A stretch of 64,000 bases of DNA from Rhodobacterales bacterium 32-67-9 (GCA_002280515.1 NCEA01000010.1:1-64000); one strand, 5' to 3'. Counted from the first letter of the stretch, positions 34,404 to 43,424 are shown. Translations and numbers: made by a program. Notes: generated by a model not told the origin, from the letters alone.

Positions 34404-34696
34404 AATCGCGCCCTCCGATATGTTGTTGGGGTCAATCTAGTGCCCCTGCGGCATCCGCGCAAGCGACGCCGCGCCTGTCGTCGGGATTTCTGATCCCCGG
34501 CCGGCGCGATGCGCCTCTCCGCTTCATGGTCTTCATGAGGATTTCGAAGGTTGGCGGGCCGTCCCGGCTGTAGCGCCGGGCGCGCGTCCGGGTTATGCAG
34601 GTGAGGCAGGTCGCTCCGGTCGCGCACAATGTCGAAAACCGTCATCGGCCGTCGCGAAACGAAGAGTAATGAGGGCGTCAACGAAGAGGAATCGTC
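34404..34696. other. divergent intergenic region, 293 bases
   Basis: This separates the leftward ppx/gppA gene from the rightward one-carbon operon. I looked for SAM-II, SAH and cobalamin riboswitch cores ahead of the one-carbon genes and saw none. No longer frame here looks coding. It should hold promoters for both directions, but no box is strong enough to name. Confidence 0.4.
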
Positions 34697-34993
34697 ATGG
34701 CAGATGTGACCATCGTCTACTGGCGCGACATCCCGGCCCAGGTCATCGTGGGCAAGGGGCGCCGGGGCGTGAAGAAACCGTTGCCCGAGCGGTTCGAAAA
34801 GGCGATCGACCGCTGCGCAATGAAGGTCGGCGCGGCTGAAACCGACGCCTATCTGGCGGAATGGCGCAAGGCGCCGCCCGTCGACGTGGCGGGCGAGGAT
34901 GCGGCGGTGGCCGAAGCCGAGGCGGCGCGGATCGACAGGGAATACGACACCGAGCGCCTGAAGGCGCTCATCGCGAATGATGGCTGGGCGTGA
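34697..34993 (+). CDS. small protein of the PF13769 ('virulence factor') family
   Basis: A 98-residue cytoplasmic protein (VTIVYWRDIPAQVIVGKGRRGVKKPLPERFEKAIDRCAMKVG). It fits the conserved short family labelled 'virulence factor', whose name is historical; its activity is unknown. GAGGAA lies before the ATG. Its stop overlaps an upstream in-frame start of the following MetF-like gene, and its constant position next to methyltetrahydrofolate genes in Rhodobacteraceae points to one-carbon or methionine metabolism rather than virulence. Confidence 0.75.
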   Translation: MADVTIVYWRDIPAQVIVGKGRRGVKKPLPERFEKAIDRCAMKVGAAETDAYLAEWRKAPPVDVAGEDAAVAEAEAARIDREYDTERLKALIANDGWA

Positions 34994-35019
34994 CACCCGA
35001 ACGTTTTTGGAGGACGGCA

Positions 35020-35943
35020 ATGGCGCTTCTGAACTTCCGCCGCAAGGAAACCCCGGCCCCCGCCGGCGCTTCGGCCCCGGTCGAGGCCTTCCTGAAGGGC
35101 TACTCGATCGAGGTGATGCCGCGCACCGCCGAGAAGGTCGAGAACTTCCGCGACCTCCTGCCCAAGGGCACACGGGTCTACATCGCCCATATCGACGGCA
35201 CCCCGATCGAGGACATGGTGGCGACGGCGAAGCGGCTTCACGCCGAGGGCTTCCCGGTCATGCCGCATTTCCCGGCGCGGATCATCAAGGACAAGGCGAC
35301 GCTTGCCGACTGGATCGCGCGCTATCAGGGCGAGGCCGACGTGAAGCAGGGCCTGATCCTCGCCGGCGGCGTGTCCGGACCGGCGGGTGAGTTCCACTCC
35401 TCGATGCAGCTTCTCGACACCGGCCTCTTCGGCGGGTTCGAGCGTCTGCACGTCGCCGGCCACCCCGAGGGCAACCGCGACATCGACCCCGACGGATCGG
35501 ACACGATGGTGATGGAAGCGGCGCGCTGGAAACAGGCCTTCTCCAACCGCACCGACGCGAAGATGGCGATGGCGACGCAGTTCTGCTTCGACGCCAAGCC
35601 GGTGATCCAGTGGGTCGACCGCCTGAACGCCGAAGGGGTCAAGCTGCCGGTTCACATCGGTGTCGCCGGCCCCGCCAAACTGCAAACCCTGATCAAGTTC
35701 GCCATCGCCTGCGGCGTCGGCCCCTCGCTCAAGGTCCTGCAGAAGCGCGCGATGGACGTGACCAAGCTTCTCCTGCCCTACGAGCCGACCGAGGTCGTCG
35801 CCGAACTGGCCGCCCACAAGGCCGCCCATCCGGAATTCGGCATCGAAGCCGTGCACTTCTTCCCGCTTGGCGGGATCAAGACCAACGCCACCTGGGCCAC
35901 GGAACACGGCGGCGCCTCGGGCGTCCCGGCCACCCAAAGCTGA
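35020..35943 (+). CDS. methylenetetrahydrofolate reductase-like protein
   Basis: A 307-residue TIM-barrel protein of the MetF family (divergent, short form). YSIEVMPRTAEKVENFRDLLPKGTRVYIAHIDG and FPVMPHFPARIIKDKATLADWIARY correspond to barrel strands around the flavin; LQTLIKFAIACGVG and VHFFPLGGIKTNATW are near the end. It should make 5-methyl-THF from methylene-THF. GGAGGACGG before the ATG at 35020 decides the start over the GTG/ATG overlapping the previous gene at 34990. Followed after 15 bases by the methyl-THF:corrinoid methyltransferase, its natural consumer. Confidence 0.83.
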   Translation: MALLNFRRKETPAPAGASAPVEAFLKGYSIEVMPRTAEKVENFRDLLPKGTRVYIAHIDGTPIEDMVATAKRLHAEGFPVMPHFPARIIKDKATLADWIARYQGEADVKQGLILAGGVSGPAGEFHSSMQLLDTGLFGGFERLHVAGHPEGNRDIDPDGSDTMVMEAARWKQAFSNRTDAKMAMATQFCFDAKPVIQWVDRLNAEGVKLPVHIGVAGPAKLQTLIKFAIACGVGPSLKVLQKRAMDVTKLLLPYEPTEVVAELAAHKAAHPEFGIEAVHFFPLGGIKTNATWATEHGGASGVPATQS

Positions 35944-35958
35944 GAGATAAGGTAAAGC

Positions 35959-36918
35959 ATGACCCGTACCGTCCTAGAATCGAAATCGAAAACCGTCGTC
36001 ATCGGCTTCGACGAACCCTTCTGCGTTATCGGCGAGCGGATCAATCCCACCGGCCGAAAGAAACTCGCGGCCGAGCTTGAGGCCGGCGATTTCTCCACCG
36101 TCGAGAAGGACGCGCTGGAGCAGGTCGCCTGCGGCGCGATGGTCCTCGATGTGAACGCGGGCGTGGTCTACAACTCCAACCCCAACCCGAACGAGACCGA
36201 GCCGCCGCTGATGACGCGGATGATCCAGCTTGTTCAGGGCCTGGTCGATGTGCCGCTCTGCATCGACTCCTCGGTGCCGGCGGCGCTGAAAGCCGGTCTG
36301 GAAACCGCCGAGGGACGCCCGCTCCTCAACTCGGTGACGGGCGAAGAAGACCGGATGGAACTCGTCCTGCCGCTGGTCAAGAAATACAACGTCCCGGTCG
36401 TCGCCATTTCGAACGACGACACCGGCATTTCCGAAGACCCCGACGTGCGCTTCGAGGTCGCGAAGAAGATCGTCCAGCGCGCCGCCGATTTCGGCATTCC
36501 GGCGCATGACATCGTCGTCGATCCGCTGGTGATGCCGGTCGGCGCGATGGCGACCGCCGGGCGTCAGGTCTTCGCGCTGGTCAAGCGCCTGCGCGAGGAA
36601 CTGGGCGTCAACACGACCTGCGGTGCGTCGAATATCTCGTTCGGCCTGCCGAACCGGCACGGGATCAACGCGGCCTTCCTGCCGATGGCGATCGGCGCCG
36701 GCATGACCAGCGCGATCATGAACCCGGTCCGCCAGGTGGAGATGGAGGCGATCCGCGCCGCCAACTTCCTGATGAGCCACGACCCCAACGGCGGCGAGTG
36801 GATCCGCTTCGCCAAGGTGCTGGAAGCGGTCGAGGGCGGCATGAGCTTCGCCGAAGCCTCCTCCGCCCAGACCGGCGCCGCATCGGGCCGCCGCGGCGGT
36901 CGCCGCGCCCGCGGCTGA
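35959..36918 (+). CDS. methyltetrahydrofolate:cobalamin methyltransferase (pterin-binding part of a split methionine synthase)
   Basis: A 319-residue protein of the pterin-binding (DHPS-like) family: FCVIGERINPTGRKKLAAELEAGD, VLDVNAG, PLCIDSS, LLNSVTGEE and the Asn/Asp-rich barrel end. This is the MetH methyl-THF domain as a separate gene. Work in Phaeobacter inhibens showed methionine synthase divided into separate proteins in this family of bacteria, and this gene matches the folate-binding piece; the homocysteine and B12 pieces are not in the window. The basic tail (SGRRGGRRARG) is extra. A strong bidirectional terminator follows. Confidence 0.86.
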   Translation: MTRTVLESKSKTVVIGFDEPFCVIGERINPTGRKKLAAELEAGDFSTVEKDALEQVACGAMVLDVNAGVVYNSNPNPNETEPPLMTRMIQLVQGLVDVPLCIDSSVPAALKAGLETAEGRPLLNSVTGEEDRMELVLPLVKKYNVPVVAISNDDTGISEDPDVRFEVAKKIVQRAADFGIPAHDIVVDPLVMPVGAMATAGRQVFALVKRLREELGVNTTCGASNISFGLPNRHGINAAFLPMAIGAGMTSAIMNPVRQVEMEAIRAANFLMSHDPNGGEWIRFAKVLEAVEGGMSFAEASSAQTGAASGRRGGRRARG

Positions 36919-36945
36919 CCCGCAGCGCGACACCGGCCAGACAGC

Positions 36946-36972
36946 AAAAACCCCGCCAGTGGCGGGGTTTTT
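36946..36972. terminator. bidirectional intrinsic terminator
   Basis: A 7-bp stem CCCCGCC/GGCGGGG with loop AGT (36951-36967) is flanked by AAAAA on the left and TTTTT on the right. It sits between the converging methyltransferase gene and the desaturase gene and serves both directions. Confidence 0.9.
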
Positions 36973-37000
36973 CGTTTCAGGCGATGTCGCGGCAGCGGGT

Positions 37001-38050
37001 TCAGGCGACCCCGTACATGCTCCGCGCCTGCGCGAAGGACAACAGCCGCCGCTGGCGCGGGTCCCAGAGGTGCAGCTTCGCACAGGCGATACTCTCGCGG
37101 ATCGTCATCCGCTGCGCCTGTGCCAGATCGGCATGATCGCGCAGCACCTCGGTCAGCCGGTAGAAGGGGATGCGGCTGTAAAGATGGTGGACGTGGTGGA
37201 TGCCGATATTCGCGGTCATCCAGCGCAACACCGCCGGCATGACGTAATACGAGCTTCCGTGAAGGGCGGCATCGTGCAGGTCCCAGTCTGTATCCTTGTC
37301 CCAATAAGCCGCTTCGAACTGGTGCTGGACGTAGAAGAGCCAGACCCCGGCGGCGGCCGCGATGATCGAGGTCGGCAGGAACACCAGGAGGACCGGCATC
37401 AGCCCGCCGAACCAGATGATCAGGGTCAGCGCCGCGACAATGGCGACGTTGGTGGCCATGGCACTGGTCCAGTAGCGGGCCCCGGAGCGCATCAGCCCGA
37501 TCGGAAGCCGGTTCTGCAGCAGGAACAGATAGCCCGGTCCGAGGCCGAAGAGCACCAAAGGATGCCGGTAGAGCCGGTAGCGCAGCCGGCCGAAAGGCGT
37601 CAGGGCGCGGTACTCCTCGACCGTCAGGGTGGTGACGTCGCCCATGCCGCGCTTGTCGAGGTTGCCGGCAGAGGCGTGGTGTTCGGAATGGGTGCGGCGC
37701 CAGACATCGTAGGGCGTCAGCGTCAGCACACCGAGCGCGCGGCCGATCCAGTCGCTGACCGACCGGTTGCGGAAGAAGGCGCCGTGGCCGCAATCGTGCT
37801 GGATCGCGAAGATCCGCACCAGGAACCCGGCGTTCACGACGGCGAGGCCAAGCGCAAGCCAGACGCTGATCGACAGCGCCCACCAGGCCAGCGCCCAGAT
37901 CAGGAAGAACGGGCCGAGCGTGACGGCAAGTTCGAACAGGCTGCGGCCGGTGCGCGGTTCGCGGTACCGCGCCAGCACCTGCACCCAGCGTCTCGCGGGC
38001 TGGTCGGAAAGATCGGTTCGCGTTCCCGCCGGTTCTTTTTTGTTTCTCAC
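37001..38050 (-). CDS. membrane fatty acid desaturase
   Basis: A 349-residue di-iron membrane desaturase. The three histidine boxes are HDCGH, HSEHH and HHVHH, set between hydrophobic segments (FFLIWALAWWALSISVWLALGLAVV; IVAALTLIIWFGGLMPVLLVFL). It introduces a double bond into acyl chains or acts on related lipids (delta-12/omega-6 or beta-carotene-ketolase-like relatives are possible; position not readable). The GTG at 38050 has CAGGAG upstream and is preferred over an upstream TTG at 38107, which would overlap the olsB end. Confidence 0.83.
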   Translation of the reverse strand: MRNKKEPAGTRTDLSDQPARRWVQVLARYREPRTGRSLFELAVTLGPFFLIWALAWWALSISVWLALGLAVVNAGFLVRIFAIQHDCGHGAFFRNRSVSDWIGRALGVLTLTPYDVWRRTHSEHHASAGNLDKRGMGDVTTLTVEEYRALTPFGRLRYRLYRHPLVLFGLGPGYLFLLQNRLPIGLMRSGARYWTSAMATNVAIVAALTLIIWFGGLMPVLLVFLPTSIIAAAAGVWLFYVQHQFEAAYWDKDTDWDLHDAALHGSSYYVMPAVLRWMTANIGIHHVHHLYSRIPFYRLTEVLRDHADLAQAQRMTIRESIACAKLHLWDPRQRRLLSFAQARSMYGVA

Positions 38051-38087
38051 GTCGGGAAAGCTCCTGCCTGACGGGTGTTCGGATATA

Positions 38088-38849
38088 CTAAAGACAGGAT
38101 TTCGCAACCCCGCGCAGTGTCCGGCTTCGGGATGGAGGGATCATTCGCACCTCAAGGCCGGTAAAAACGTGCATCGTCCCCAGATCTTGGTCGACGACGG
38201 CATGATCGCTGACCCATCCGCCCATGGTCAGATAGGTCCGCAGAAGCGGCGGCAAGCCTTGCAGGGCCCGGCGGTGGTCCGGCCGCCGGCCGCGCAACCG
38301 CGCGGCGAAGCGGAAGACCCGCGGCGCCTTGACCTTCGGCAGCCACCGCTTCGGCGCCAGGTGGCGGTCGCGCAGCATCGCGAAGGCATCGAGATAGGCG
38401 GCGGCATCGGTGCCCATGAAGGACGAACAGCCAAAGAGCATCTCGACCCCCTCATCATCGACATAGCGGGTCACCGCCCCCCAGGCCACGCGCAGGATAT
38501 CGGGATCGTGGCAATCGGGATCGAGGCAGAAGCGCCCCATCTCGACCATGCGGCCACGATAATCCGCCAGCGCCGACAATTCGTAATACTGCGCCGAATA
38601 GCTGCGCCAGATCTCGGTTCCGTCGGTCAGGGGAAGCAGCCGGAACGCCGCGACCAGCGCGCCGCTCTGCCGGTCCTCGACCAGGACATGGCGGCAGACG
38701 GGGTCGAATCCGTCGATGTCGAACCCGCCCTCCGCGCCCAGACCCCGTGCGGCCCGGAACGCCCGCCAGCGCAGCCCCTGCGCGCGCCGGACGTCGTCAC
38801 CGCTCCGCGCCAGGCGCGCCTCGTATCGTCCCGCCTCGAATGACCGCAT
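38088..38849 (-). CDS. olsB: L-ornithine N-acyltransferase (OlsB-like GNAT)
   Basis: A 253-residue GNAT-fold acyltransferase. YEARLARSGDDVRRAQGLRWRAFRAARG, then DIDGFDPVCRHVLVEDRQSGALVAAFRLLP and EMGRFCLDPDCHDPDILRVAWGAVTRYVDDEGVEMLFGCSSF are the characteristic OlsB blocks. It transfers a 3-hydroxyacyl chain from ACP to ornithine, the first step to ornithine lipids, phosphorus-free membrane lipids. The partner olsA is not adjacent. No Pho box was seen upstream. Start ATG at 38849 after an AAGG-containing site. Confidence 0.82.
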   Translation of the reverse strand: MRSFEAGRYEARLARSGDDVRRAQGLRWRAFRAARGLGAEGGFDIDGFDPVCRHVLVEDRQSGALVAAFRLLPLTDGTEIWRSYSAQYYELSALADYRGRMVEMGRFCLDPDCHDPDILRVAWGAVTRYVDDEGVEMLFGCSSFMGTDAAAYLDAFAMLRDRHLAPKRWLPKVKAPRVFRFAARLRGRRPDHRRALQGLPPLLRTYLTMGGWVSDHAVVDQDLGTMHVFTGLEVRMIPPSRSRTLRGVAKSCL

Positions 38850-38956
38850 CCCGCGCCTTCTCCGGCTTGGCGGGGGCGGTTTTGCCCCCTACATTCTGCT
38901 CTGGCATGATCCTATCCGAAAAGGATCACGAAACGACAACGAAATAAGAGGGTGGC

Positions 38957-39352
38957 ATGATGGCGAAGATCGAGAAACCGGATGAGGAGTGGCGGTCACA
39001 GTTGTCCGACCTCGCCTACAAGGTGACGCGCAAGCACGCGACCGAACGCGCCTTCACCCACGACGATTTCCCGAAAGGGCCGGCGACGTTCCATTGCGTC
39101 TGCTGCGGCGCGCCGCTCTTCGATGCCGAGACCAAGTTCGAGTCCGGCACCGGCTGGCCAAGCTTCTACCGGCCCGTCGATGCCGAGGCCGTCGGCGAGA
39201 CCGAGGACAGAAGCTGGTTCATGCGCCGGACCGAAGTTCACTGCGCGGCCTGCGACGCCCATCTCGGCCATGTCTTTCCGGATGGTCCGAAACCGACGGG
39301 GCTTCGCTATTGCATCAACGGCGTGGCGCTGACGCACCGGGCGAAGGACTGA
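38957..39352 (+). CDS. msrB: peptide-methionine (R)-S-oxide reductase MsrB
   Basis: A 131-residue enzyme that reduces methionine-R-sulfoxide in proteins. Structural zinc ligands are Cys47, Cys50, Cys96 and Cys99; the catalytic selenocysteine/cysteine position is Cys119 in [20 protein letters not shown] is the substrate loop. Tandem ATGATG follows AGAGGG. An inverted repeat GATCCT/AGGATC lies about 40 bases upstream. The gene stands alone, converging on bamE. Confidence 0.95.
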   Translation: MMAKIEKPDEEWRSQLSDLAYKVTRKHATERAFTHDDFPKGPATFHCVCCGAPLFDAETKFESGTGWPSFYRPVDAEAVGETEDRSWFMRRTEVHCAACDAHLGHVFPDGPKPTGLRYCINGVALTHRAKD

Positions 39353-39394
39353 CGGCGCCACCGCGCCGGCTTGCCCCCCGGTGCCGCGCGGCCG

Positions 39395-39856
39395 TCAGTT
39401 GTTGTTCAGAACCTGGCCGGCGCTGATGTTGCCGATGTTGCCCAGAAGCTGCCGCAGGAAGCTCAGCCCCTTGATGTTGCTGTCGGTCACCCGGCGCGAC
39501 AGCACCACCGCCTGGCCATTCTCCAGCCCGAAGCGCTCGACATTCTCGACCGTGCCGCCCTCGTCGAAGCTGATCGCGACGACCTGACGGTCGACCTCCT
39601 GCGGTTCGCGGGGGCCGTAGTAGCGGAACCGGCTGCCGACATAGTACCACGCCCCGCCGGTCAGGAGCCCGGTCGACGAGGGCCGGCCGACGGCGCGGGC
39701 GACATCGTCGCGGGTCGAGGTGCCGACGACGACCTTCTGCAACTCGTCCTCGCGCGGAACATAACCGTGATTCTGGTAAAGCGCCGTGCAGGCGGCAAGC
39801 GCCATGAGCGTCAGCGCAACCACGCCGCGCCTTATCCCGAAACCGAGCCTGCCCAT
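39395..39856 (-). CDS. bamE: outer membrane protein assembly factor BamE
   Basis: A 153-residue lipoprotein of the beta-barrel assembly complex at the inner face of the outer membrane. The signal ends in lipobox LAAC with Cys23 as lipid site. The SmpA/BamE fold follows: YVPREDELQKVVVGTSTRDDVARAVGRPSSTGLLTGGAWYYVGSRFRYYG and ISFDEGGTVENVERF. The Asn-rich tail (VLNNN) is family-typical. Divergent from yceD, with about 110 bases between them. Confidence 0.93.
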   Translation of the reverse strand: MGRLGFGIRRGVVALTLMALAACTALYQNHGYVPREDELQKVVVGTSTRDDVARAVGRPSSTGLLTGGAWYYVGSRFRYYGPREPQEVDRQVVAISFDEGGTVENVERFGLENGQAVVLSRRVTDSNIKGLSFLRQLLGNIGNISAGQVLNNN

Positions 39857-39968
39857 ACCACCCTCTTGCCTTGCCGCCTCAAGCCTTCTATCCGGCTTAC
39901 AACATGCCGGGGTTGTCCTTCAAGGACGAAGACCCCGGCGCGCCTGTCCCCTGAACGCGAGCCGCCAG

Positions 39969-40520
39969 ATGACAACCGACACCCTACCCTATTCGCACCC
40001 CTTCCGCGTCACCGATCTGGCCGGGCGCAAGCCGACGCGGTTCGACCTCAGCCCCGACGCGGACGCCCTCGCCCGGATCGCCGAGGCGCTCGGTATCCTC
40101 TCGGTCGAGGCGGCGCGCCTTCAGGGCGAACTGCGCCCCTCCGGCCGGCGCGACTGGTCGCTCGATGCGCGGCTGACCGCGCGCGTGACGCAGGCCTGCA
40201 TCGTCAGCCTCGCCCCGGTCGCGACCGGGATCGACGAGGTTGTGACCCGGCGGTTCCTGGCCGAGATGCCGGAACCCGGCGGCGAGGAGGTCGAGATGCC
40301 CGAGGACGACAGCGAGGAACCGCTGCCCGAGGTCATCGACGCGGGTGCGATTCTGGTCGAGGAACTGGCCCTCGCGCTGCCCGCCTATCCGCGCGCCGAG
40401 GGCGCCGATCTTGGCAGCCTCAGCGCCGCCGCACCGGGGGCGGAGCCGCTCGACGACGAGGCGGTACGGCCCTTCGCCGGGCTGGCCGAGCTGATGAAAA
40501 AGGCCAGCAAGGACGACTGA
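39969..40520 (+). CDS. YceD/DUF177 family protein
   Basis: A 183-residue cytoplasmic protein of the DUF177 family, nearly always just upstream of rpmF, with a reported link to rRNA metabolism in plants and bacteria. Visible blocks: YSHPFRVTDLAGRKPTRFDL, LSVEAARLQGELRPSGRRDWSLDARLTARVTQACIVSLAPVATGI and the acidic middle EMPEDDSEEPLPEVID that precedes DAGAILVEELALALPAYPR. Unlike many members the two cysteines are reduced to one (QACIV). The ATG at 39969 has only a weak ribosome site. Confidence 0.85.
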   Translation: MTTDTLPYSHPFRVTDLAGRKPTRFDLSPDADALARIAEALGILSVEAARLQGELRPSGRRDWSLDARLTARVTQACIVSLAPVATGIDEVVTRRFLAEMPEPGGEEVEMPEDDSEEPLPEVIDAGAILVEELALALPAYPRAEGADLGSLSAAAPGAEPLDDEAVRPFAGLAELMKKASKDD

Positions 40521-40563
40521 CCCCGGCCACGATCGCCCGGGCCTCGGCGCCGCCAGAAAAGAC

Positions 40564-40591
40564 TTGCGCCCGCGCGGAATCGCAGTATGTT
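40564..40591 (+). promoter_or_regulatory. probable promoter of rpmF-plsX-fabH
   Basis: TTGCGC (40564-40569) and TATGTT (40586-40591) are 16 bases apart, about 100 bases before rpmF, in the gap after yceD. The remaining leader (40598-40697) can fold but holds no motif I recognise. Confidence 0.45.
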
Positions 40592-40697
40592 CCCGGCCTC
40601 GCTTGAACGTTGGGTTCGCACCCGGTCGCTTTGCGGCAACCTGTGACGAAACCCCAGGAAATCCGGGCCAAGGCCCCAAATAACCCGAGGTTGAGAC

Positions 40698-40904
40698 ATG
40701 GCTGTCCCTCAGAACCGGACCACGCGGTCCCGCCGCAACATGCGCCGCGCCCACGATGCGCTGGTTGCCGCGAATCCGAACGAATGCCCGAACTGCGGCG
40801 AACTGAAGCGCCCGCATCACGTCTGCGGCGCCTGCGGTCACTACAATGACCGCGAAGTGGTCGCCCAGACCGCCGAGGTCGACCTGGACGAAGACGCGGC
40901 GTAA
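40698..40904 (+). CDS. rpmF: 50S ribosomal protein L32
   Basis: A 68-residue ribosomal protein: [22 protein letters not shown] at the start and the zinc-ribbon pair [20 protein letters not shown], so a zinc-binding (C+) form with both CxxC pairs. The acidic tail VDLDEDAA is alphaproteobacterial. It precedes plsX by 24 bases, as in many bacteria. Confidence 0.97.
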   Translation: MAVPQNRTTRSRRNMRRAHDALVAANPNECPNCGELKRPHHVCGACGHYNDREVVAQTAEVDLDEDAA

Positions 40905-40928
40905 GGCCGCGTCCGAACGGCCGGCGCG

Positions 40929-42050
40929 ATGCCGTCATCGAACGACATTCAGTCCGAAGCCCCCGGACACGGGACTTCGGGCCGTATCGTCATTTCCGTT
41001 GACGCGATGGGCGGTGACCGCGGGCCGTCGGCGGTCGTCGCCGGCATGGCGGAATCCGCCGCGAAGAACCCCGAGATCGAGTTCATCGTCCACGGGCCGG
41101 AAGACGAACTGAAGCGCCTTGCGGGCAAGTATCCGGAGCTTGCCGGGCGCTGCACGATTCGTCATGCCGCCGGAGTCGTCACGATGGACGACAAGCCGAG
41201 CCAGGTGATGCGCCACGGCGAAGGCACCTCGATGTGGTCGGCGATCGAAAGCGTGCGCAACCACGAGGCGACCGTCGCGGTAAGCTGCGGCAACACCGGC
41301 GCCCTGATGGCGTTGTCGGTGATCCGGCTGCGGAAGCTGCCGGGCGTGAACCGGCCCGCCATCGCCTGCCTCTGGCCTTCGCGAAATCCCGGCGGCTTCA
41401 ACCTGATGCTCGACGTCGGCGCCGACATCAAGGCCGACGCGCCCGACCTTCTGCAATTCGCGCTGATGGGCGCCTCCTACGCCCGCAACGGGCTTGGTAT
41501 CGTCCGGCCCCGGGTCGGGCTTCTGAATGTCGGCACCGAGGATCACAAGGGCCGCGCCGAGCTGAAACAGGCGCAGGACCTGATCCAGGCCGCGACCGAG
41601 ACCGGCAGCTTCGACTACGCGGGCTTCGTCGAGGGCGGCGACCTGCCGTCGGCGCGGGTTGACGTGATCGTGACCGACGGCTTCACCGGCAACATCGCCC
41701 TGAAGACCGGCGAGGGCACCGCGAAACTCGTCGGCGACTTCCTGAAGGAGGCGTTCAACGCCGGCTTCCTGTCGAAGTTCGCGGCCCTCCTCGCGCGCGG
41801 CTCGCTGCGCCGCTTGCAGCACCGCATCGACCCGCGACGCCAGAACGGCGGCGTCTTCCTCGGGCTGAACGGCACCATCGTCAAATCGCACGGCTCGGCG
41901 GATGCGACCGGCGTATCGGCCGCGATCAAGCTCGCGTTCACGCTGGCCAAATCCGGCTTTCAGGAACGTCTTGCGGCACGGGTTGCCTCTGCCGCTCAGG
42001 CGAGGCAGGATGCCCCGCAAGGTGGCGAAGCAGGCGGAACACATTCATGA
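40929..42050 (+). CDS. plsX: phosphate acyltransferase PlsX
   Basis: A 373-residue enzyme making acyl-phosphate from acyl-ACP for phospholipid synthesis. The core starts at ISVDAMGGDRGPSAVVAGMAE; SCGNTGALMALS, LLNVGTEDHKG, VIVTDGFTGNIALKTGEG and LGLNGTIVKSHGSAD are conserved. About 20 residues precede the usual start. It overlaps fabH by four bases, the standard rpmF-plsX-fabH arrangement. Confidence 0.96.
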   Translation: MPSSNDIQSEAPGHGTSGRIVISVDAMGGDRGPSAVVAGMAESAAKNPEIEFIVHGPEDELKRLAGKYPELAGRCTIRHAAGVVTMDDKPSQVMRHGEGTSMWSAIESVRNHEATVAVSCGNTGALMALSVIRLRKLPGVNRPAIACLWPSRNPGGFNLMLDVGADIKADAPDLLQFALMGASYARNGLGIVRPRVGLLNVGTEDHKGRAELKQAQDLIQAATETGSFDYAGFVEGGDLPSARVDVIVTDGFTGNIALKTGEGTAKLVGDFLKEAFNAGFLSKFAALLARGSLRRLQHRIDPRRQNGGVFLGLNGTIVKSHGSADATGVSAAIKLAFTLAKSGFQERLAARVASAAQARQDAPQGGEAGGTHS

Positions 42051-43021
42051 CAATCCGTGCCGTGGTCCGGGGCGTCGGGCATTACCTGCCCGAGCGCGTG
42101 GTCCCCAATTCCGAGTTCGAGGCACGCGTCGACACAACCGATGAATGGATCCGCAGCCGCACCGGGATCGAGCGGCGCCATTTCGCCGCCGAGGGCGAGA
42201 CGACCTCGGACCTTGGCGCCAAGGCCGCGACGCGGGCGCTGGCGGATGCCGGCCTCACGGCGGGCGATCTCGACGCGATCATCGTCGCGACATCGACCCC
42301 CGACCTGACCTTTCCCTCCGCCGCGACGATGGTCCAGGCGAAGATCGGCATGACGAACGGCTTTGCCTTCGACGTGCAGGCGGTCTGCGCCGGCTTCGTC
42401 TTCGCGCTGGCGAATGCCAATGCGCTGATCCTGTCCGGCCAGGCGAAGCGCATCCTCGTCATCGGCGCGGAAACCTTCAGCCGCATCCTCGATTTCAGCG
42501 ACCGCACGACCTGCGTCCTGTTCGGTGACGGCGCCGGCGCGGTGCTGCTGGAAGCCGCGGACGGCACCGGCACCTCGGACGACCGCGGCATTCTCGCCGC
42601 CGACCTCAACAGCGACGGCAGTTACCGCGACCTTCTCTATGTCGACGGCGGTCCCTCGACCACCGGCACGGCGGGCCATCTCAGGATGCAGGGCAACCAG
42701 GTTTTCCGCCACGCGGTCGAGAAACTGGCCCAGACCGCCCATGCCGCGCTCGACAAGGCCGGGCTCACGGGTGGCGATGTCGACTGGATCGTGCCGCATC
42801 AGGCGAATCTGCGCATCATCAGCGCCACCGCCAACCGCATGCAGGTCCCGATGGAGCGTGTGGTGGTCACCGTGCAGGACCACGGCAACACCTCGGCGGC
42901 CTCGATTCCCCTCGCCATGTCGGTCGGCAAGGAGCGTGGACAGATCAAGACGGGCGACCTGATCGTCACCGAAGCGATCGGCGGCGGCCTGAGCTGGGGC
43001 GCGGTGGTCCTGAGGTGGTGA
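42047..43021 (+). CDS. fabH: 3-oxoacyl-ACP synthase III FabH
   Basis: A 324-residue condensing enzyme that starts fatty acid synthesis from acetyl-CoA and malonyl-ACP. The catalytic triad is visible: Cys114 (VQAVCAGF), His251 (VPHQANLR) and Asn281 (GNTSAAS). The N-terminal GVGHYLPERVVPN and TDEWIRSRTGIERRH are typical. Coupled to plsX by overlap. A 89-base gap to ihfA follows. Confidence 0.97.
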   Translation: MTIRAVVRGVGHYLPERVVPNSEFEARVDTTDEWIRSRTGIERRHFAAEGETTSDLGAKAATRALADAGLTAGDLDAIIVATSTPDLTFPSAATMVQAKIGMTNGFAFDVQAVCAGFVFALANANALILSGQAKRILVIGAETFSRILDFSDRTTCVLFGDGAGAVLLEAADGTGTSDDRGILAADLNSDGSYRDLLYVDGGPSTTGTAGHLRMQGNQVFRHAVEKLAQTAHAALDKAGLTGGDVDWIVPHQANLRIISATANRMQVPMERVVVTVQDHGNTSAASIPLAMSVGKERGQIKTGDLIVTEAIGGGLSWGAVVLRW

Positions 43022-43110
43022 AAAGCCGCTTGAAAACCCCTCCCCAAGCCATTGATGTTGACTCGGAAATTTAATCCCCGCATCCTCCCCCAAACAGCCC
43101 GGGGGACGAG

Positions 43111-43413
43111 ATGACCGAAAAAACCTTGACTCGCATGGATCTGAGCGAAGCCGTGTTCCGCGAAGTCGGCCTTTCCCGCAATGAATCGGCACAGTTGGTC
43201 GAAGGTGTTCTGCAACATATGTCCGACGCGCTGGTCTCCGGCGAGACGGTCAAGATTTCGTCTTTCGGCACGTTTTCGGTGCGCGACAAGGCCGCCCGCG
43301 TCGGCCGCAACCCCAAGACCGGCGACGAGGTTCCGATCCATCCGCGCCGGGTTCTGACCTTCCGGCCCTCGCATCTGATGAAAGACCGCGTCGCGGCAGG
43401 TAACAAGGGCTGA
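43111..43413 (+). CDS. ihfA: integration host factor subunit alpha
   Basis: A 100-residue DNA-bending protein of the HU/IHF family, forming a heterodimer with IHF beta. [27 protein letters not shown] and [41 protein letters not shown] cover the dimer helices and the beta-arm with its intercalating proline. It lies between fabH and a MerR-type gene, the standard alphaproteobacterial order. Confidence 0.95.
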   Translation: MTEKTLTRMDLSEAVFREVGLSRNESAQLVEGVLQHMSDALVSGETVKISSFGTFSVRDKAARVGRNPKTGDEVPIHPRRVLTFRPSHLMKDRVAAGNKG

Positions 43414-43424
43414 GGCAGTACGAG

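Noticed and set aside
34404-34696. SAM, SAH or cobalamin riboswitch before the one-carbon operon
   Set aside because: None of the conserved core sequences of these riboswitches could be found in the gap.
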